From the NCBI GenBank assembly GCA_021738245.1, contig JAIPCJ010000009.1, positions 1-52,240 of the forward strand: a stretch of DNA of 52,240 nucleotides, read 5' to 3'. A model generated the notes under the pieces. The model did not search any database, was not told the DNA's origin, and saw only the letters and a list, made by a program, of their open reading frames with translations. Below, in pieces: positions 26,951 to 35,080 of the stretch. Source of the stretch: Methylotenera sp. (GTDB taxonomy: Bacteria; Pseudomonadota; Gammaproteobacteria; Burkholderiales; Burkholderiaceae_C). The translations under genes were made by a program, and so were the position numbers. Each line of letters starts with the position of its first letter. Within the stretch, counting starts at the first letter, position 1.

Positions 26951-27484
26951 ATGCAAGAAGACATCCCCGAACTCGAAGACGACGACGGTTTCGACCGCCC
27001 CAGCAAGTCGCAGATGAAGCGCGACATGACCGCGCTGCAAAAGCTCGGCGAAGAACTGCTCGCCCTGCCCGAGAGCCGCTGGGAGCCGCTGGCGCTGCCC
27101 GAGATCCTGTCCGACGCCCTGAAGGCGGCCAAGAAGATCACCAACTTCGAGGGCCGCCGCCGCCAGATGCAGTACATCGGCAAGCTCATGCGCAAGATCG
27201 ACCCCGAGCCGGTACGCGAGGCCGTGGCTGCCTTCAAGCTCGGCCACGCCCAGGACAGCCTGCGGCTGCACCAGTCCGAGCGGTGGCGCGAGCAACTGCT
27301 GGCCAGCGACGACGCGCTGCAGGACTTCCTCGCCGCGCATGTCGATGTCGACATCCAGCAGCTGCGCAGCCTGGTGCGCGCCGCCCGCAAGGACGCCGCC
27401 AACGTGCCCGAGAAGCGCAGCGGCCGGGCCTTCCGCGAGCTGTTCCAGTTCATCAAGGCGGCTGAGGTGGCCAGCGATGAGTGA
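26951..27484 (+). CDS. darP: Ribosome biogenesis factor DarP/YjgA (DUF615)
   Basis: 177 residues. An acidic N-terminus (MQEDIPELEDDDGFDRPSKS) leads to QMKRDMTALQKLGEELLAL and KKITNFEGRRRQMQYIGKLM with RKIDPEPVREAV, the conserved core of DUF615. The C-terminal SGRAFRELFQFIK is also typical. In E. coli the protein joins late 50S assembly. It is divergent from pmbA, a pairing widespread in proteobacteria, and overlaps mog by 8 bases. Confidence 0.94.
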   Translation: MQEDIPELEDDDGFDRPSKSQMKRDMTALQKLGEELLALPESRWEPLALPEILSDALKAAKKITNFEGRRRQMQYIGKLMRKIDPEPVREAVAAFKLGHAQDSLRLHQSERWREQLLASDDALQDFLAAHVDVDIQQLRSLVRAARKDAANVPEKRSGRAFRELFQFIKAAEVASDE

Positions 27485-28049
27485 CCCGGTTCGCATCGGC
27501 ATCGTCTCCATCAGCGACCGCGCCTCCACGGGCGTCTACGAAGACAAGGGCCTGCCGGCGCTGAAAGACTGGCTCACGGCGGCGCTGCGCAACCCGATCG
27601 AGTTCGTGCCCCGCCTGATTCCGGACGATGAGGGCGGCATCTCCGCCACGCTGATCGAACTCGTCGACACCGAGCGCTGCCACCTCGTGCTGACCACCGG
27701 TGGCACCGGCCCGGCACCGCGCGATGTGACGCCCGAGGCCACGCTCGCGGTCGCCGACCGCGTGATGCCGGGCTTTGGCGAACAGATGCGCCAGATCTCG
27801 CTGCACTTCGTGCCCACGGCCATCCTGTCGCGCCAGGTGGCCGTGATCCGCGGTCAGGCCCTGATCATCAACCTGCCCGGCCAGCCCAAGGCGATTGCCG
27901 AGACCCTGGCGGGGCACGAGAGGGCCAGCGGCATCTTCGCGGCCGTGCCCTACTGCATCGACCTGATCGGCGGGCCCTACCTCGAAACGCGGGACGACGT
28001 CTGCAAGGCCTTCCGGCCCAAGAGCGCGCAGCGCCGCGCTCAGAGCTGA
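27477..28049 (+). CDS. mog: Molybdopterin adenylyltransferase
   Basis: 190 residues. VRIGIVSISDRASTGVYEDK begins the MoaB/Mog fold; HLVLTTGGTGPAPRDVTPEA is the molybdopterin-binding signature, and INLPGQPKAIAETLAGHE a further family motif. It adenylylates molybdopterin before molybdenum insertion. The length and the C-terminal KAFRPKSAQRR fit Mog better than MoaB. The start overlaps darP by 8 bases, so they are coupled. The last 10 bases overlap the tail of the convergent sensor gene. Confidence 0.93.
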   Translation: MSDPVRIGIVSISDRASTGVYEDKGLPALKDWLTAALRNPIEFVPRLIPDDEGGISATLIELVDTERCHLVLTTGGTGPAPRDVTPEATLAVADRVMPGFGEQMRQISLHFVPTAILSRQVAVIRGQALIINLPGQPKAIAETLAGHERASGIFAAVPYCIDLIGGPYLETRDDVCKAFRPKSAQRRAQS

Positions 28050-31000
28050 TTGACGGCCTCACTCGGCGCCGCGTCAGCGCTCAACACGGCAACGACCTCG
28101 TCCAGCGCCCGGCTGCTGCTCAGGCCAAAGCCGCCGACCAGGCGCTGCCCCAGTGCGCCACGGCCGGTGGCGGGATACACGCCGACCCAGGCATCCCGCC
28201 CCGATCGCTTGGCGGCATACAGCCCCAGGTCTGCCAGGTTCACGACTTGCTGCCAGCCCCGCGCCTGGGGGCGCTCCGGCTCGAACGGGCAACAGGCGAA
28301 GCCGAGCGAGCAGGTCACCACGATCATCTCTCCGTCGGGCAGCTCGAACGGCGTGGACGCGACAACCGCCCGCATGCGCTCGGCCAGTTCCTCGGCCCGG
28401 TGCCTGTCGGTGTCGCGGGCCACGGCGAGGAACTCCTCACCCCCCCAACGGACCAGGTAATCGGACTCTCGCAGCACCGAACGCAGCCGGGCGCCGAACT
28501 GCACCAGCACCGCATCGCCGGCCGCATGGCCGTAGCGGTCGTTGATGCGCTTGAAGACGTCGATGTCCAGCAGCAGGAAGACGTTGTCCGTGTCCAGCGG
28601 CTGGCCGCCGGCAGCCAGGGTCTCCTGCCAGCGGCGTGCGCTGGCAGCCAGGTCCTGCTCGATGTGGTCACTGAGAAAGCGGCGGTTGTGCAGGCCCGTC
28701 AGCGGGTCGGTGACGCTGCTCAAGACCAACTGCTCGGACTTCTCCTCCAGCGCCTGGTGCAAGGCCCGCAGCTCGGCCGTACGCTCGCGCACCTTGTGCT
28801 CGAGTTCGAGCTGGCGCTGGCGCAGCAGCCGGGTGCGCAAGGCCACGGCGCCGAGCACCAGCAGGGCCAACGCCAGCACCAGCACGCCACGGAACCACCA
28901 GGTCTGGTGCCAGGCGGGCAGCACTTGCACCTGCAGCGCCAGTTCGCGCTCGCCCCATTGGCCGTCGCGGTTGGACGCACGCAGCCGCAAGGTATAGCGC
29001 CCGGGCGCCAGGTTGGTGTAGGCGGCCAGCCGCCGGCTGGCATCGGCCGCCATCCAGCCGGCATCGAAGCCCTCGAGCCGGTAGGCATAGCGGTTGCGCT
29101 CGGGCGCCGAGAAGTCGTTGGATGCGAATTCAACCGCCAGGCTGTTGCTGTCGGCCGGCACCTGGACCACGGTGTCGCGCCCCGGCGCCACCGGCACGGG
29201 CCGCCCGCCCACCTGCACATCGGCGAGCAGCACCTGAGGGGCAAACTGCCAGGGCTGCAGCCGATCCGGCAGCACCACGGTCATCCCGCCAGCGCCACCA
29301 AAGAGCAGCTCACCCCGCTCGGTACGCGCGGCCGAGCCGGTCCAGTAGGTCGGGAACACCACGCCTTCAGCACGTCGCAGCGCCCGCGCGGTGAAGCGTT
29401 CCGGGTCGATGCGCGCCAGGCCATCGTCCGTGCTGGCCCAGACGTGGCCACGCAGGTCTTGCAGCAGCGCGTTGACGCTGGCATCCGGCAGGCCCTGGGC
29501 GAGGCTGAGGCGCCGCACGGGTGCGTTCAGGCCAGCGGCCGGCAGGACGTCGATGCCGCCCCCAAAGGTGCCGACCCAGAGTCGCCCCGCGGAGTCGGGC
29601 ATGACCGCGGTCACAAAACCAGCCGACAAACCGCCCGGGTCTGACGGCGCCGCGGGAAACTGCCGCACCGCGCTCGTCACCGGATCGACGCGGTTGAGCC
29701 CATTGCGCGTGCCGACCCACAGCTCGCCAGCCGCCCCACGGGCCAGCACCATGATGCGTTGGTCGGTCAGCCCAGGGGCGGCCAGCATCACCGGCGTGCT
29801 GCGGCCGCTGGCCAGGTCCATACGCCAAAGGCCGTCGAACTGGCCACCGATCCAGAGCGTGTCACCGTCGGCCAGCAAGGCCCAGGTGGAGGCTGCCGGG
29901 TCGCGCTCGCCCAAGCGCACACGCGTCACCCGGCTGCCATCGGCTGACGCCCGGTACAGCCCGCGCTTGGTGCCGATGAAGACGCTGCCGTCCTGCGCCC
30001 GGCTCATGGCCAGCACGATGTCGGGGGGCAGCGCGGTTTCCGGCCGGCTGCCATCGGGCCGCAGGCCAGCCACACGGGCGCCGGTCGCGTCGAGGATGTC
30101 GATGCCGCTCTTGTGCGTGGCCAGCCACAGGCGACCGTCGGGCATGGGCAGGATCCAGCTGATCTCGGTGCTGATGAGACGCGCATCGAGGGCTGTGCTC
30201 ACGTCGGTGGTGGCACCCAGGCGCGTGAGCACCCCCGCCTGGCGTGGGTCATAGCGACTCAGGCCGCGGTTCGAGGCCACCCAGATCAGCCCGGCACGGT
30301 CACGGTACAGCGTACGCAAGGCGTTGTCGGCCAGGCTGACGGGCCAGGCGGGCACATGGCGGATGCGGCGGGTTTCGAGCCGCGTCACATCCACGGCAAC
30401 AGCGCCCTGCCCCAGCGTGGCCACCCACATCTCGCCGGGCTGGACTTCCAGCAGGCTGGTGATCTGGGTGTTTCGCAGCACGTCGTCCTTGTCGAGCGCT
30501 CCGGTCTCGCCAACTGCCGTGATCGCCCCATCGCCCTGCTCGCCAAGCACGAAGACGCCTTCGTGCAGGGTTCCCGCCCAGATCTGGCCCGTGCTGTCCT
30601 GGGCCAGCGCCTGCGGCTGCAGCACCTGGCCCGGCGCCAGCGACACCGTCTCCAGCGGCCCATCGGCCGTACGCCGACGGAACAGGCCCGCCTGACTGCC
30701 CAGCCAGAGTTGACCGCGGCGGTCGCGCAGCACGGCCCAGACCTGCCGCCCCGCCGCCTCCGCCCAACCGCCGGCGGCACTGGCGTGCTGGACGCGCCCT
30801 GTCGCGGGGTCCAGGTGGTCGAGACCGCCGTCGGTGACGATCCAGAGGCCGCCCGCGCCGTCATCCATGATCTGGCGCACGCTGACATGGCTCAGCCCGT
30901 TGGCGCCGCCGACCGGGATGGCCACAAACCGATCTGTCGCCGGCTCATGGCGCAGCAGACCGGCAGCGCTCGTCCCGACCCAGAGCCGCCCAGCGGCGTC

Positions 31001-31402
31001 TCCGTGCAACGACTGCACGTAGTTGTCCGGCAAGGCCCCCGGGCGGGTGGCATCGGCCTTGTAGATGCGGAATCGATAGCCGTCCCAGCGCGCCAGGCCG
31101 CCGAGCGAGCCCACCCACAGAAAGCCTTGCCCGTCCTCGGCCACCGACGTCGCGATGGCGCTGGGCAGCCCCTGCTCCTGGCCGACATGCTGGAAGGTGA
31201 TGTCCGCAAGGCGCGACCAGCGCTTGTCGGCCGGCGCTGCCACGACGGCGGCGGCGAGCAGGGCGAACGCCAGCCCCGGCAGCAGCCGCCAGCGCAGACA
31301 GAGCCACAGTCCAACGACACGCAGAGGCAAGGCAGGCAGTCTCGGGTGGGCGGGCGCGGGGCCCGGGCTTCTGATTCTCAACCAGCCGGGGCGCGGTGGC
31401 AC
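28040..31402 (-). CDS. Two-component-style beta-propeller sensor with C-terminal GGDEF diguanylate cyclase
   Basis: Up to 1120 residues. After a signal or anchor segment (LLPGLAFALLAAAVVAAPA) come many Reg_prop propeller repeats, seen as GFLWVGSLGGLARWDGYRF, GELWVGTRNGLNRVDP and GRLWVGTFGGGIDVLPA, then a Y_Y_Y domain (FASNDFSAPERNRYAYRLEG with YTLRLRASNRDGQWGE). A single membrane helix (FRGVLVLALALLVLGAVAL), a coiled coil and a GGDEF domain follow. WGGEEF near residue 987 with RESD five residues before it is an intact active site plus I-site. It probably makes c-di-GMP in response to a periplasmic ligand, perhaps a polysaccharide. The longest start is GTG; a TTG at 31330 is a good alternative. 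Confidence 0.88.
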   Translation of the reverse strand: MPPRPGWLRIRSPGPAPAHPRLPALPLRVVGLWLCLRWRLLPGLAFALLAAAVVAAPADKRWSRLADITFQHVGQEQGLPSAIATSVAEDGQGFLWVGSLGGLARWDGYRFRIYKADATRPGALPDNYVQSLHGDAAGRLWVGTSAAGLLRHEPATDRFVAIPVGGANGLSHVSVRQIMDDGAGGLWIVTDGGLDHLDPATGRVQHASAAGGWAEAAGRQVWAVLRDRRGQLWLGSQAGLFRRRTADGPLETVSLAPGQVLQPQALAQDSTGQIWAGTLHEGVFVLGEQGDGAITAVGETGALDKDDVLRNTQITSLLEVQPGEMWVATLGQGAVAVDVTRLETRRIRHVPAWPVSLADNALRTLYRDRAGLIWVASNRGLSRYDPRQAGVLTRLGATTDVSTALDARLISTEISWILPMPDGRLWLATHKSGIDILDATGARVAGLRPDGSRPETALPPDIVLAMSRAQDGSVFIGTKRGLYRASADGSRVTRVRLGERDPAASTWALLADGDTLWIGGQFDGLWRMDLASGRSTPVMLAAPGLTDQRIMVLARGAAGELWVGTRNGLNRVDPVTSAVRQFPAAPSDPGGLSAGFVTAVMPDSAGRLWVGTFGGGIDVLPAAGLNAPVRRLSLAQGLPDASVNALLQDLRGHVWASTDDGLARIDPERFTARALRRAEGVVFPTYWTGSAARTERGELLFGGAGGMTVVLPDRLQPWQFAPQVLLADVQVGGRPVPVAPGRDTVVQVPADSNSLAVEFASNDFSAPERNRYAYRLEGFDAGWMAADASRRLAAYTNLAPGRYTLRLRASNRDGQWGERELALQVQVLPAWHQTWWFRGVLVLALALLVLGAVALRTRLLRQRQLELEHKVRERTAELRALHQALEEKSEQLVLSSVTDPLTGLHNRRFLSDHIEQDLAASARRWQETLAAGGQPLDTDNVFLLLDIDVFKRINDRYGHAAGDAVLVQFGARLRSVLRESDYLVRWGGEEFLAVARDTDRHRAEELAERMRAVVASTPFELPDGEMIVVTCSLGFACCPFEPERPQARGWQQVVNLADLGLYAAKRSGRDAWVGVYPATGRGALGQRLVGGFGLSSSRALDEVVAVLSADAAPSEAVNQL

Positions 31403-31493
31403 ACGGGTGCGTCAGCGTTTCAGCCGGCCGCGCTTCGCCGCGTCGAAAGCTTCACGTCGCCGGGGCGACAGCCGGCGGCCCCGCAGGCCCCGG

Positions 31494-32231
31494 TTACTCC
31501 CCACTGTTCGCGGGCGCCACCTTCTGCATCTGCCGCGCGATGCCCCGCAGGATGTGGACTTCCTCGTTCGTGAGCCCGGCGCGGTTGAAGAGCTGGTTCA
31601 GGCGGGGGATCAGCTTCTTGGGTGCGGCCGGGTCGAGGTAGCCGATGTCGATCAACGCGGCCTGCAGATGATCCAGCAGGCCCTGCACCGCCCGCGCATC
31701 AGCGGCATCGGCGGCCGGGGCTCGCGCTTGCACCGCGAAGCCGCCGATGGCCTGGCGCAGGTCATAGGCCAGCAATTGCACCGCCTGCGCCAGGTTGAGC
31801 GAGCCGTAGTCGGGATGCGTCGGGATGCTGAGCACCGCGTGGCAGCGGTACACATCCTCGTTGCTCATGCCATAGCGCTCGGAGCCGAAGACCAGCGCGA
31901 GGCGCGGCGCTGACTCACGTGCGGCGAGATCGGCAAAGAGCGATCGCGGCTCATGCGTGGGCGGGCCGAAATCGCGCGGCGTCATGGCCGTCGCGCAGGC
32001 GAAATCGACGCCCTCCAGCGCTTCGGCCAGCGTCGGCACCACGCGAGCACGGGCCAGGATGTCGGCTGCGCCGCTGGCCATGGCGATGGCCTCCTCATGG
32101 CACAGCACGTCGGCAAAGCGCGGCGCGACCAGCACGAGGTCGTTGAAACCCATCACCTTCATCGCGCGCGCCGCCGCCCCGACGTTGCCGGCGTGGCTGG
32201 TGTGGATCAGGATGAAGCGTGTGGATTGCAC
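31494..32231 (-). CDS. trmJ: tRNA (cytidine/uridine-2'-O-)-methyltransferase TrmJ
   Basis: 245 residues. [20 protein letters not shown] and [17 protein letters not shown] open the SPOUT fold; [20 protein letters not shown] and [20 protein letters not shown] form the knotted SAM-binding site. The C-terminal helices ([20 protein letters not shown]) are the TrmJ dimer extension. It methylates the ribose of position 32 in tRNA. It is divergent from suhB, a conserved arrangement in Betaproteobacteria. Confidence 0.94.
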   Translation of the reverse strand: MQSTRFILIHTSHAGNVGAAARAMKVMGFNDLVLVAPRFADVLCHEEAIAMASGAADILARARVVPTLAEALEGVDFACATAMTPRDFGPPTHEPRSLFADLAARESAPRLALVFGSERYGMSNEDVYRCHAVLSIPTHPDYGSLNLAQAVQLLAYDLRQAIGGFAVQARAPAADAADARAVQGLLDHLQAALIDIGYLDPAAPKKLIPRLNQLFNRAGLTNEEVHILRGIARQMQKVAPANSGE

Positions 32232-32338
32232 GGGTTTGTACGGAGGCTGCGGCTAGAATCGCGCGATTATCCGGGGCGTGCCTGAGCGCTCCGACGCTCT
32301 TTCCCCCTGTCAGCCCCTTCTCTCCAGCGAGTGCCTGC

Positions 32339-33274
32339 ATGCAGCAAACGTCTCTTCATCCCATGCTCAATGTCGCCATCAAGGCGGCGCGTGCAGCCGG
32401 CGCCATCATCAACCGCGCCTCGCTGGACCTCGAAGCTCTTCGCATCAACACCAAGAGCCCGAACGACTTCGTGACCGAGGTCGACCACGCTGCAGAAGGG
32501 GTGATCATCGAGACGCTGCTGGGCGCCTACCCGGACCACGGCATCCTCGCCGAAGAGTCGGGCCGCACCCACGGCGCCAAGCATTCCGAGTACGTCTGGA
32601 TCATCGATCCGCTGGACGGCACCACCAACTTCATCCACGGCCTGCCGGTCTACTGCGTGTCCATCGCGCTGGCGCACCGGGGTGTCGTGCAGCAGGCCGT
32701 CGTTTTCGACCCCACCCGCAACGACCTCTTCTACGCCACCAAGGGCCGCGGCGCCTTCCTGAACGACCGCCGCCTGCGAGTGTCCAAGCGCACCCGCATG
32801 AGCGACGCCCTGATCGGCACCGGCTTCCCCTTCCGCCGCGGTGACAACTTCAAGCGTTACGTGAAGATGTTCGAGGAAGTCATGCAGCACTGCGCCGGCC
32901 TGCGTCGCCCGGGCGCCGCCGCGCTGGACCTTTGCTACGTGGCCGCCGGCTACTACGACGCTTTCTTCGAGACCGGCCTGCAGCCCTGGGATGTGGCCGC
33001 GGGTTCGTTGATCGTGACCGAGGCCGGTGGCCTGGTGGGCAACTTCACGGGCGAGGCCGACTTCCTGCACCAACGCGAAGTGGTGGCGGGCACTCCCCGC
33101 ATCTACGCACCGTTGGTGGCGATGCTGTCGCCCTACACCCGCGTCATCAAGGAAGAAGACGTGACACCCGCGCCGGCACCGGTGGCCGAAGCCGCTGCAC
33201 CCGCCCCGGCTGCGCCCAAGAAGCGCGTGGCGGTGCGCATCAAGAAGGACGAGGCTGGCGAGGCGCCGGTCTGA
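32339..33274 (+). CDS. suhB: Inositol-1-monophosphatase SuhB with Ala/Pro-rich tail
   Basis: 311 residues, longer than the usual 267. [42 protein letters not shown], the metal site [19 protein letters not shown] and [17 protein letters not shown] define the family. SuhB is a phosphatase and, in E. coli, part of the rRNA antitermination complex. The last 35 or so residues are an Ala/Pro linker ([18 protein letters not shown]) ending in basic [12 protein letters not shown], outside the known fold. ATG at 32339 is used; ATG at 32363 (MLNVAIKAA) is possible. A TAGAAT at 32254-32259 could be the -10 box, but no good -35 is seen. Confidence 0.93.
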   Translation: MQQTSLHPMLNVAIKAARAAGAIINRASLDLEALRINTKSPNDFVTEVDHAAEGVIIETLLGAYPDHGILAEESGRTHGAKHSEYVWIIDPLDGTTNFIHGLPVYCVSIALAHRGVVQQAVVFDPTRNDLFYATKGRGAFLNDRRLRVSKRTRMSDALIGTGFPFRRGDNFKRYVKMFEEVMQHCAGLRRPGAAALDLCYVAAGYYDAFFETGLQPWDVAAGSLIVTEAGGLVGNFTGEADFLHQREVVAGTPRIYAPLVAMLSPYTRVIKEEDVTPAPAPVAEAAAPAPAAPKKRVAVRIKKDEAGEAPV

Positions 33275-33280
33275 CCCCAA

Positions 33281-33312
33281 GGGCGTAAGGGCCTAAGGGC
33301 GTAAGGGCCTAA
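33281..33312. repeat. Small tandem repeat after suhB
   Basis: Two exact copies of a 16-base unit (GGGCGTAAGGGCCTAA) stand head to tail, 6 bases after the suhB stop; each is itself two near-identical 8-mers, so the pattern is GGGC(G/C)TAA four times. It lies just before the suhB terminator. No function is known. Confidence 0.85.
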
Positions 33313-33335
33313 CGGCCCGGCTCGATCCTCTGAAC

Positions 33336-33358
33336 AAGCCCTCCTCGCGAGGGCTTTT
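33336..33358 (+). terminator. Intrinsic terminator of suhB
   Basis: AAGCCCTC (33336-33343) pairs with GAGGGCTT (33349-33356) around a 5-base loop, followed by TTTTC. It stands about 60 bases after the suhB stop. Confidence 0.8.
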
Positions 33359-33537
33359 CTGCTTCTGGGCCGTGACGGATTTCGCGTAAGGCACACCTAC
33401 GGGCAAACCCGCGCTTTTGTTCGTGAAGTGTGCACGGCCCACCCCCTTACCCGTGGGGGGAGGCCCGGACAGAATCCGGCTTGCAACGCGATCACAAGTC
33501 GCCGTTTTCACCTCGTCAACAAGCCCGAAAGATCACG

Positions 33538-33852
33538 ATGTTTGTCCGCTCCGCTGTCGCTCTCGCCCTCGTCGCTGCTGCTTCCCTGGCTCACGCCGAT
33601 GCCAAGGTCCTGAAGAAGGTCGCCCCCGAGTACCCCAGCGAGGCCGTCAAGAAGAACATCGCCTCCGGCAGCGTGCGCGCCAAGATCGCCATCGCCGGCG
33701 ACGGCAAGGTCTCCAACGTGGAAGTCGTGGAAGCCGAGCCGAAGCGCGTGTTCGACCGCGCCGCCGTCGACGCCCTGAGCCAGTGGAAGTTCGAAGGCAC
33801 CGGCGCCCCGCAGACGCACGAAGTCAAGCTGGTGTTCAAGTCGGAAGACTGA
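33538..33852 (+). CDS. Stand-alone periplasmic TonB C-terminal-domain protein
   Basis: 104 residues. A signal peptide (MFVRSAVALALVAAASLAHA) is followed directly by a TonB C-terminal domain: KVLKKVAPEYPSEAVKKNIA, SGSVRAKIAIAGDGKVSNVE, and FDRAAVDALSQWKFEGTG. It has neither the membrane anchor nor the Pro-rich spacer of a true energy-transducing TonB, so it cannot work like ExbBD-driven TonB by itself. It is monocistronic, between two terminators. It may be a soluble periplasmic binding or modulating protein; the role is unknown. Confidence 0.85.
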   Translation: MFVRSAVALALVAAASLAHADAKVLKKVAPEYPSEAVKKNIASGSVRAKIAIAGDGKVSNVEVVEAEPKRVFDRAAVDALSQWKFEGTGAPQTHEVKLVFKSED

Positions 33853-33883
33853 CGTCCGGCCTCACGGCTCCTGAAACAAGCAC

Positions 33884-33914
33884 CGAAGGCCCGCGAAAGC
33901 GGGCCTTTCGTTTT
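33884..33914 (+). terminator. Intrinsic terminator after the TonB-domain gene
   Basis: AAGGCCCGC (33886-33894) and GCGGGCCTT (33899-33907) pair around a GAAA tetraloop, followed by TCGTTTT. It separates this gene from the convergent unknown gene that ends at 33922. Confidence 0.85.
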
Positions 33915-33921
33915 GCGGGCT

Positions 33922-34980
33922 TCACTCGTCCCTGGCCACCACGCTGGCCAGACCGGTGGGGCGCACGACGAACTGGTACGACGCCACCGCGTCCGCCTCC
34001 CGCCCGGGCGGCGCGTAGAGCGACACCAGCACCGCGTCGCCTTCGCGCCAGCCGACACCGGAGCGCCCGACGAAGGCGAGCCACCAACGCCCCTGCACCC
34101 ACAACGGCACCGCGCGAGGGTCTGCGTTGGAGAACTGGGTGAGCATCGCGTCGAGCCGACGCTCGTCGGCGCCGAACAGCGCAAAGAGCGGATTCAGGTC
34201 CGACGACTCGCCCCTCGCCCCCGGCGCAGCCCCGCCCAGCGCCGCCGTGACGGCTGCGTCCGGCCGGCGCCCGTCGTTCAGGGCCACCGCATCCAGCGGC
34301 TGCCGCCGCGCACGGGACGCCTCATAAGCCTTCGCCAGCCGCTGCGCCGCATCGTGCGCCTGGTCGCAGACGGGGCTGCCTGGGCGGCAGAAACGCTGCC
34401 CCGCCACCATGGCGGTTTGCCGCTTGATCTCCAGACTGCACCGCCCGCCCCAGGCACCGCCCGTCCAGCTTGCGATGCGGTAGCGCAGATCGGGGCTGTC
34501 CATGCTGGGGGCGCCGCCCACGACGAATGCCGGCTGCCCCAGCACCTGGGCCAGGCTGGCCGATTGCGTGACGCACAGCGTCTGCCCCTTGAGCGGCACG
34601 GGCAAAGGCACCGAGCGCGCCGCGCTGCCTGGCTGGGCTTGCACGAGCACGACCGTCTGGCAGTTGGCCGTGCCGCCATAACTGCTCAACAGATAAAGCG
34701 GCGCCCCCGGCAACTGCTGCACTTCCAGCGGCTGCTCCGACATCGCCCCGACCGCATCGCGCCAGCGGGCGTCCCGGCTCAAGGCCTCGGCCACCGGTGA
34801 AGCCACCGCGGCAGCCACCGGGCGAATCCACCCCGACTGCGGGTCCGCCTGCGACCAGACGCTGGCAGGCGCTTGGCGCATGTCCTCCGCCAGTCGGGCA
34901 CACACCGAGGGCGCTGCCAGCACTTGAGGCATCCAGCCCATCGCCACCAGCGCGGCAACGGCACCCCTGAAACGCTTCAT
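33922..34980 (-). CDS. Unknown exported protein
   Basis: 352 residues. A signal peptide (MKRFRGAVAALVAMGWMPQV, cut near LAA) is clear; the mature part has no motif I recognise. It holds six cysteines in the mature region, in CARL, NCQT, LCVT, RCSL, FCRP and VCDQ contexts, which suggests disulphides in the periplasm. Stretches such as LYLLSSYGGTANCQTVVLV and FVVGGAPSMDSPDLRYRIAS hint at a beta-rich fold. ATG at 34980 follows an AGGGAG ribosome site. It is divergent from mutS. No function can be proposed. Confidence 0.8.
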   Translation of the reverse strand: MKRFRGAVAALVAMGWMPQVLAAPSVCARLAEDMRQAPASVWSQADPQSGWIRPVAAAVASPVAEALSRDARWRDAVGAMSEQPLEVQQLPGAPLYLLSSYGGTANCQTVVLVQAQPGSAARSVPLPVPLKGQTLCVTQSASLAQVLGQPAFVVGGAPSMDSPDLRYRIASWTGGAWGGRCSLEIKRQTAMVAGQRFCRPGSPVCDQAHDAAQRLAKAYEASRARRQPLDAVALNDGRRPDAAVTAALGGAAPGARGESSDLNPLFALFGADERRLDAMLTQFSNADPRAVPLWVQGRWWLAFVGRSGVGWREGDAVLVSLYAPPGREADAVASYQFVVRPTGLASVVARDE

Positions 34981-35042
34981 CGACGACTCCCTGCGTTTGG
35001 CGAGCCTGTTCGGCACCGCCGCTTAAACTGCCGCCCATTTTG

Positions 35043-35064
35043 AAGCCCTCCGCCGAGGGCTTTT
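35043..35064 (+). terminator. Terminator-like hairpin just before mutS
   Basis: AAGCCCTC (35043-35050), loop CGCC, GAGGGCTT (35055-35062), then TTTTG. The stem has the same arms as the suhB terminator. It stands only about 16 bases before the mutS ATG and between divergent genes, where no upstream gene needs stopping. It may be an attenuator of mutS; this is inferred. Confidence 0.55.
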
Positions 35065-35080
35065 GCATTCCCGAGCGCCC

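Noticed and set aside
26872-27456. Upstream extension of pmbA on the - strand
   Set aside because: The frame stays open only because it runs antisense to darP. The family start is the ATG at 26871.
32226-32259. Possible suhB promoter (TTGCAC and TAGAAT)
   Set aside because: TAGAAT is a fair -10, but the nearest -35-like box is 22 bases away, too far. No full promoter can be claimed.
33435-33470. C-run/G-run hairpin before the TonB-domain gene
   Set aside because: A CCCCC/GGGGG pairing exists, but the arms are homopolymers with several registers and no T run; too weak to call.
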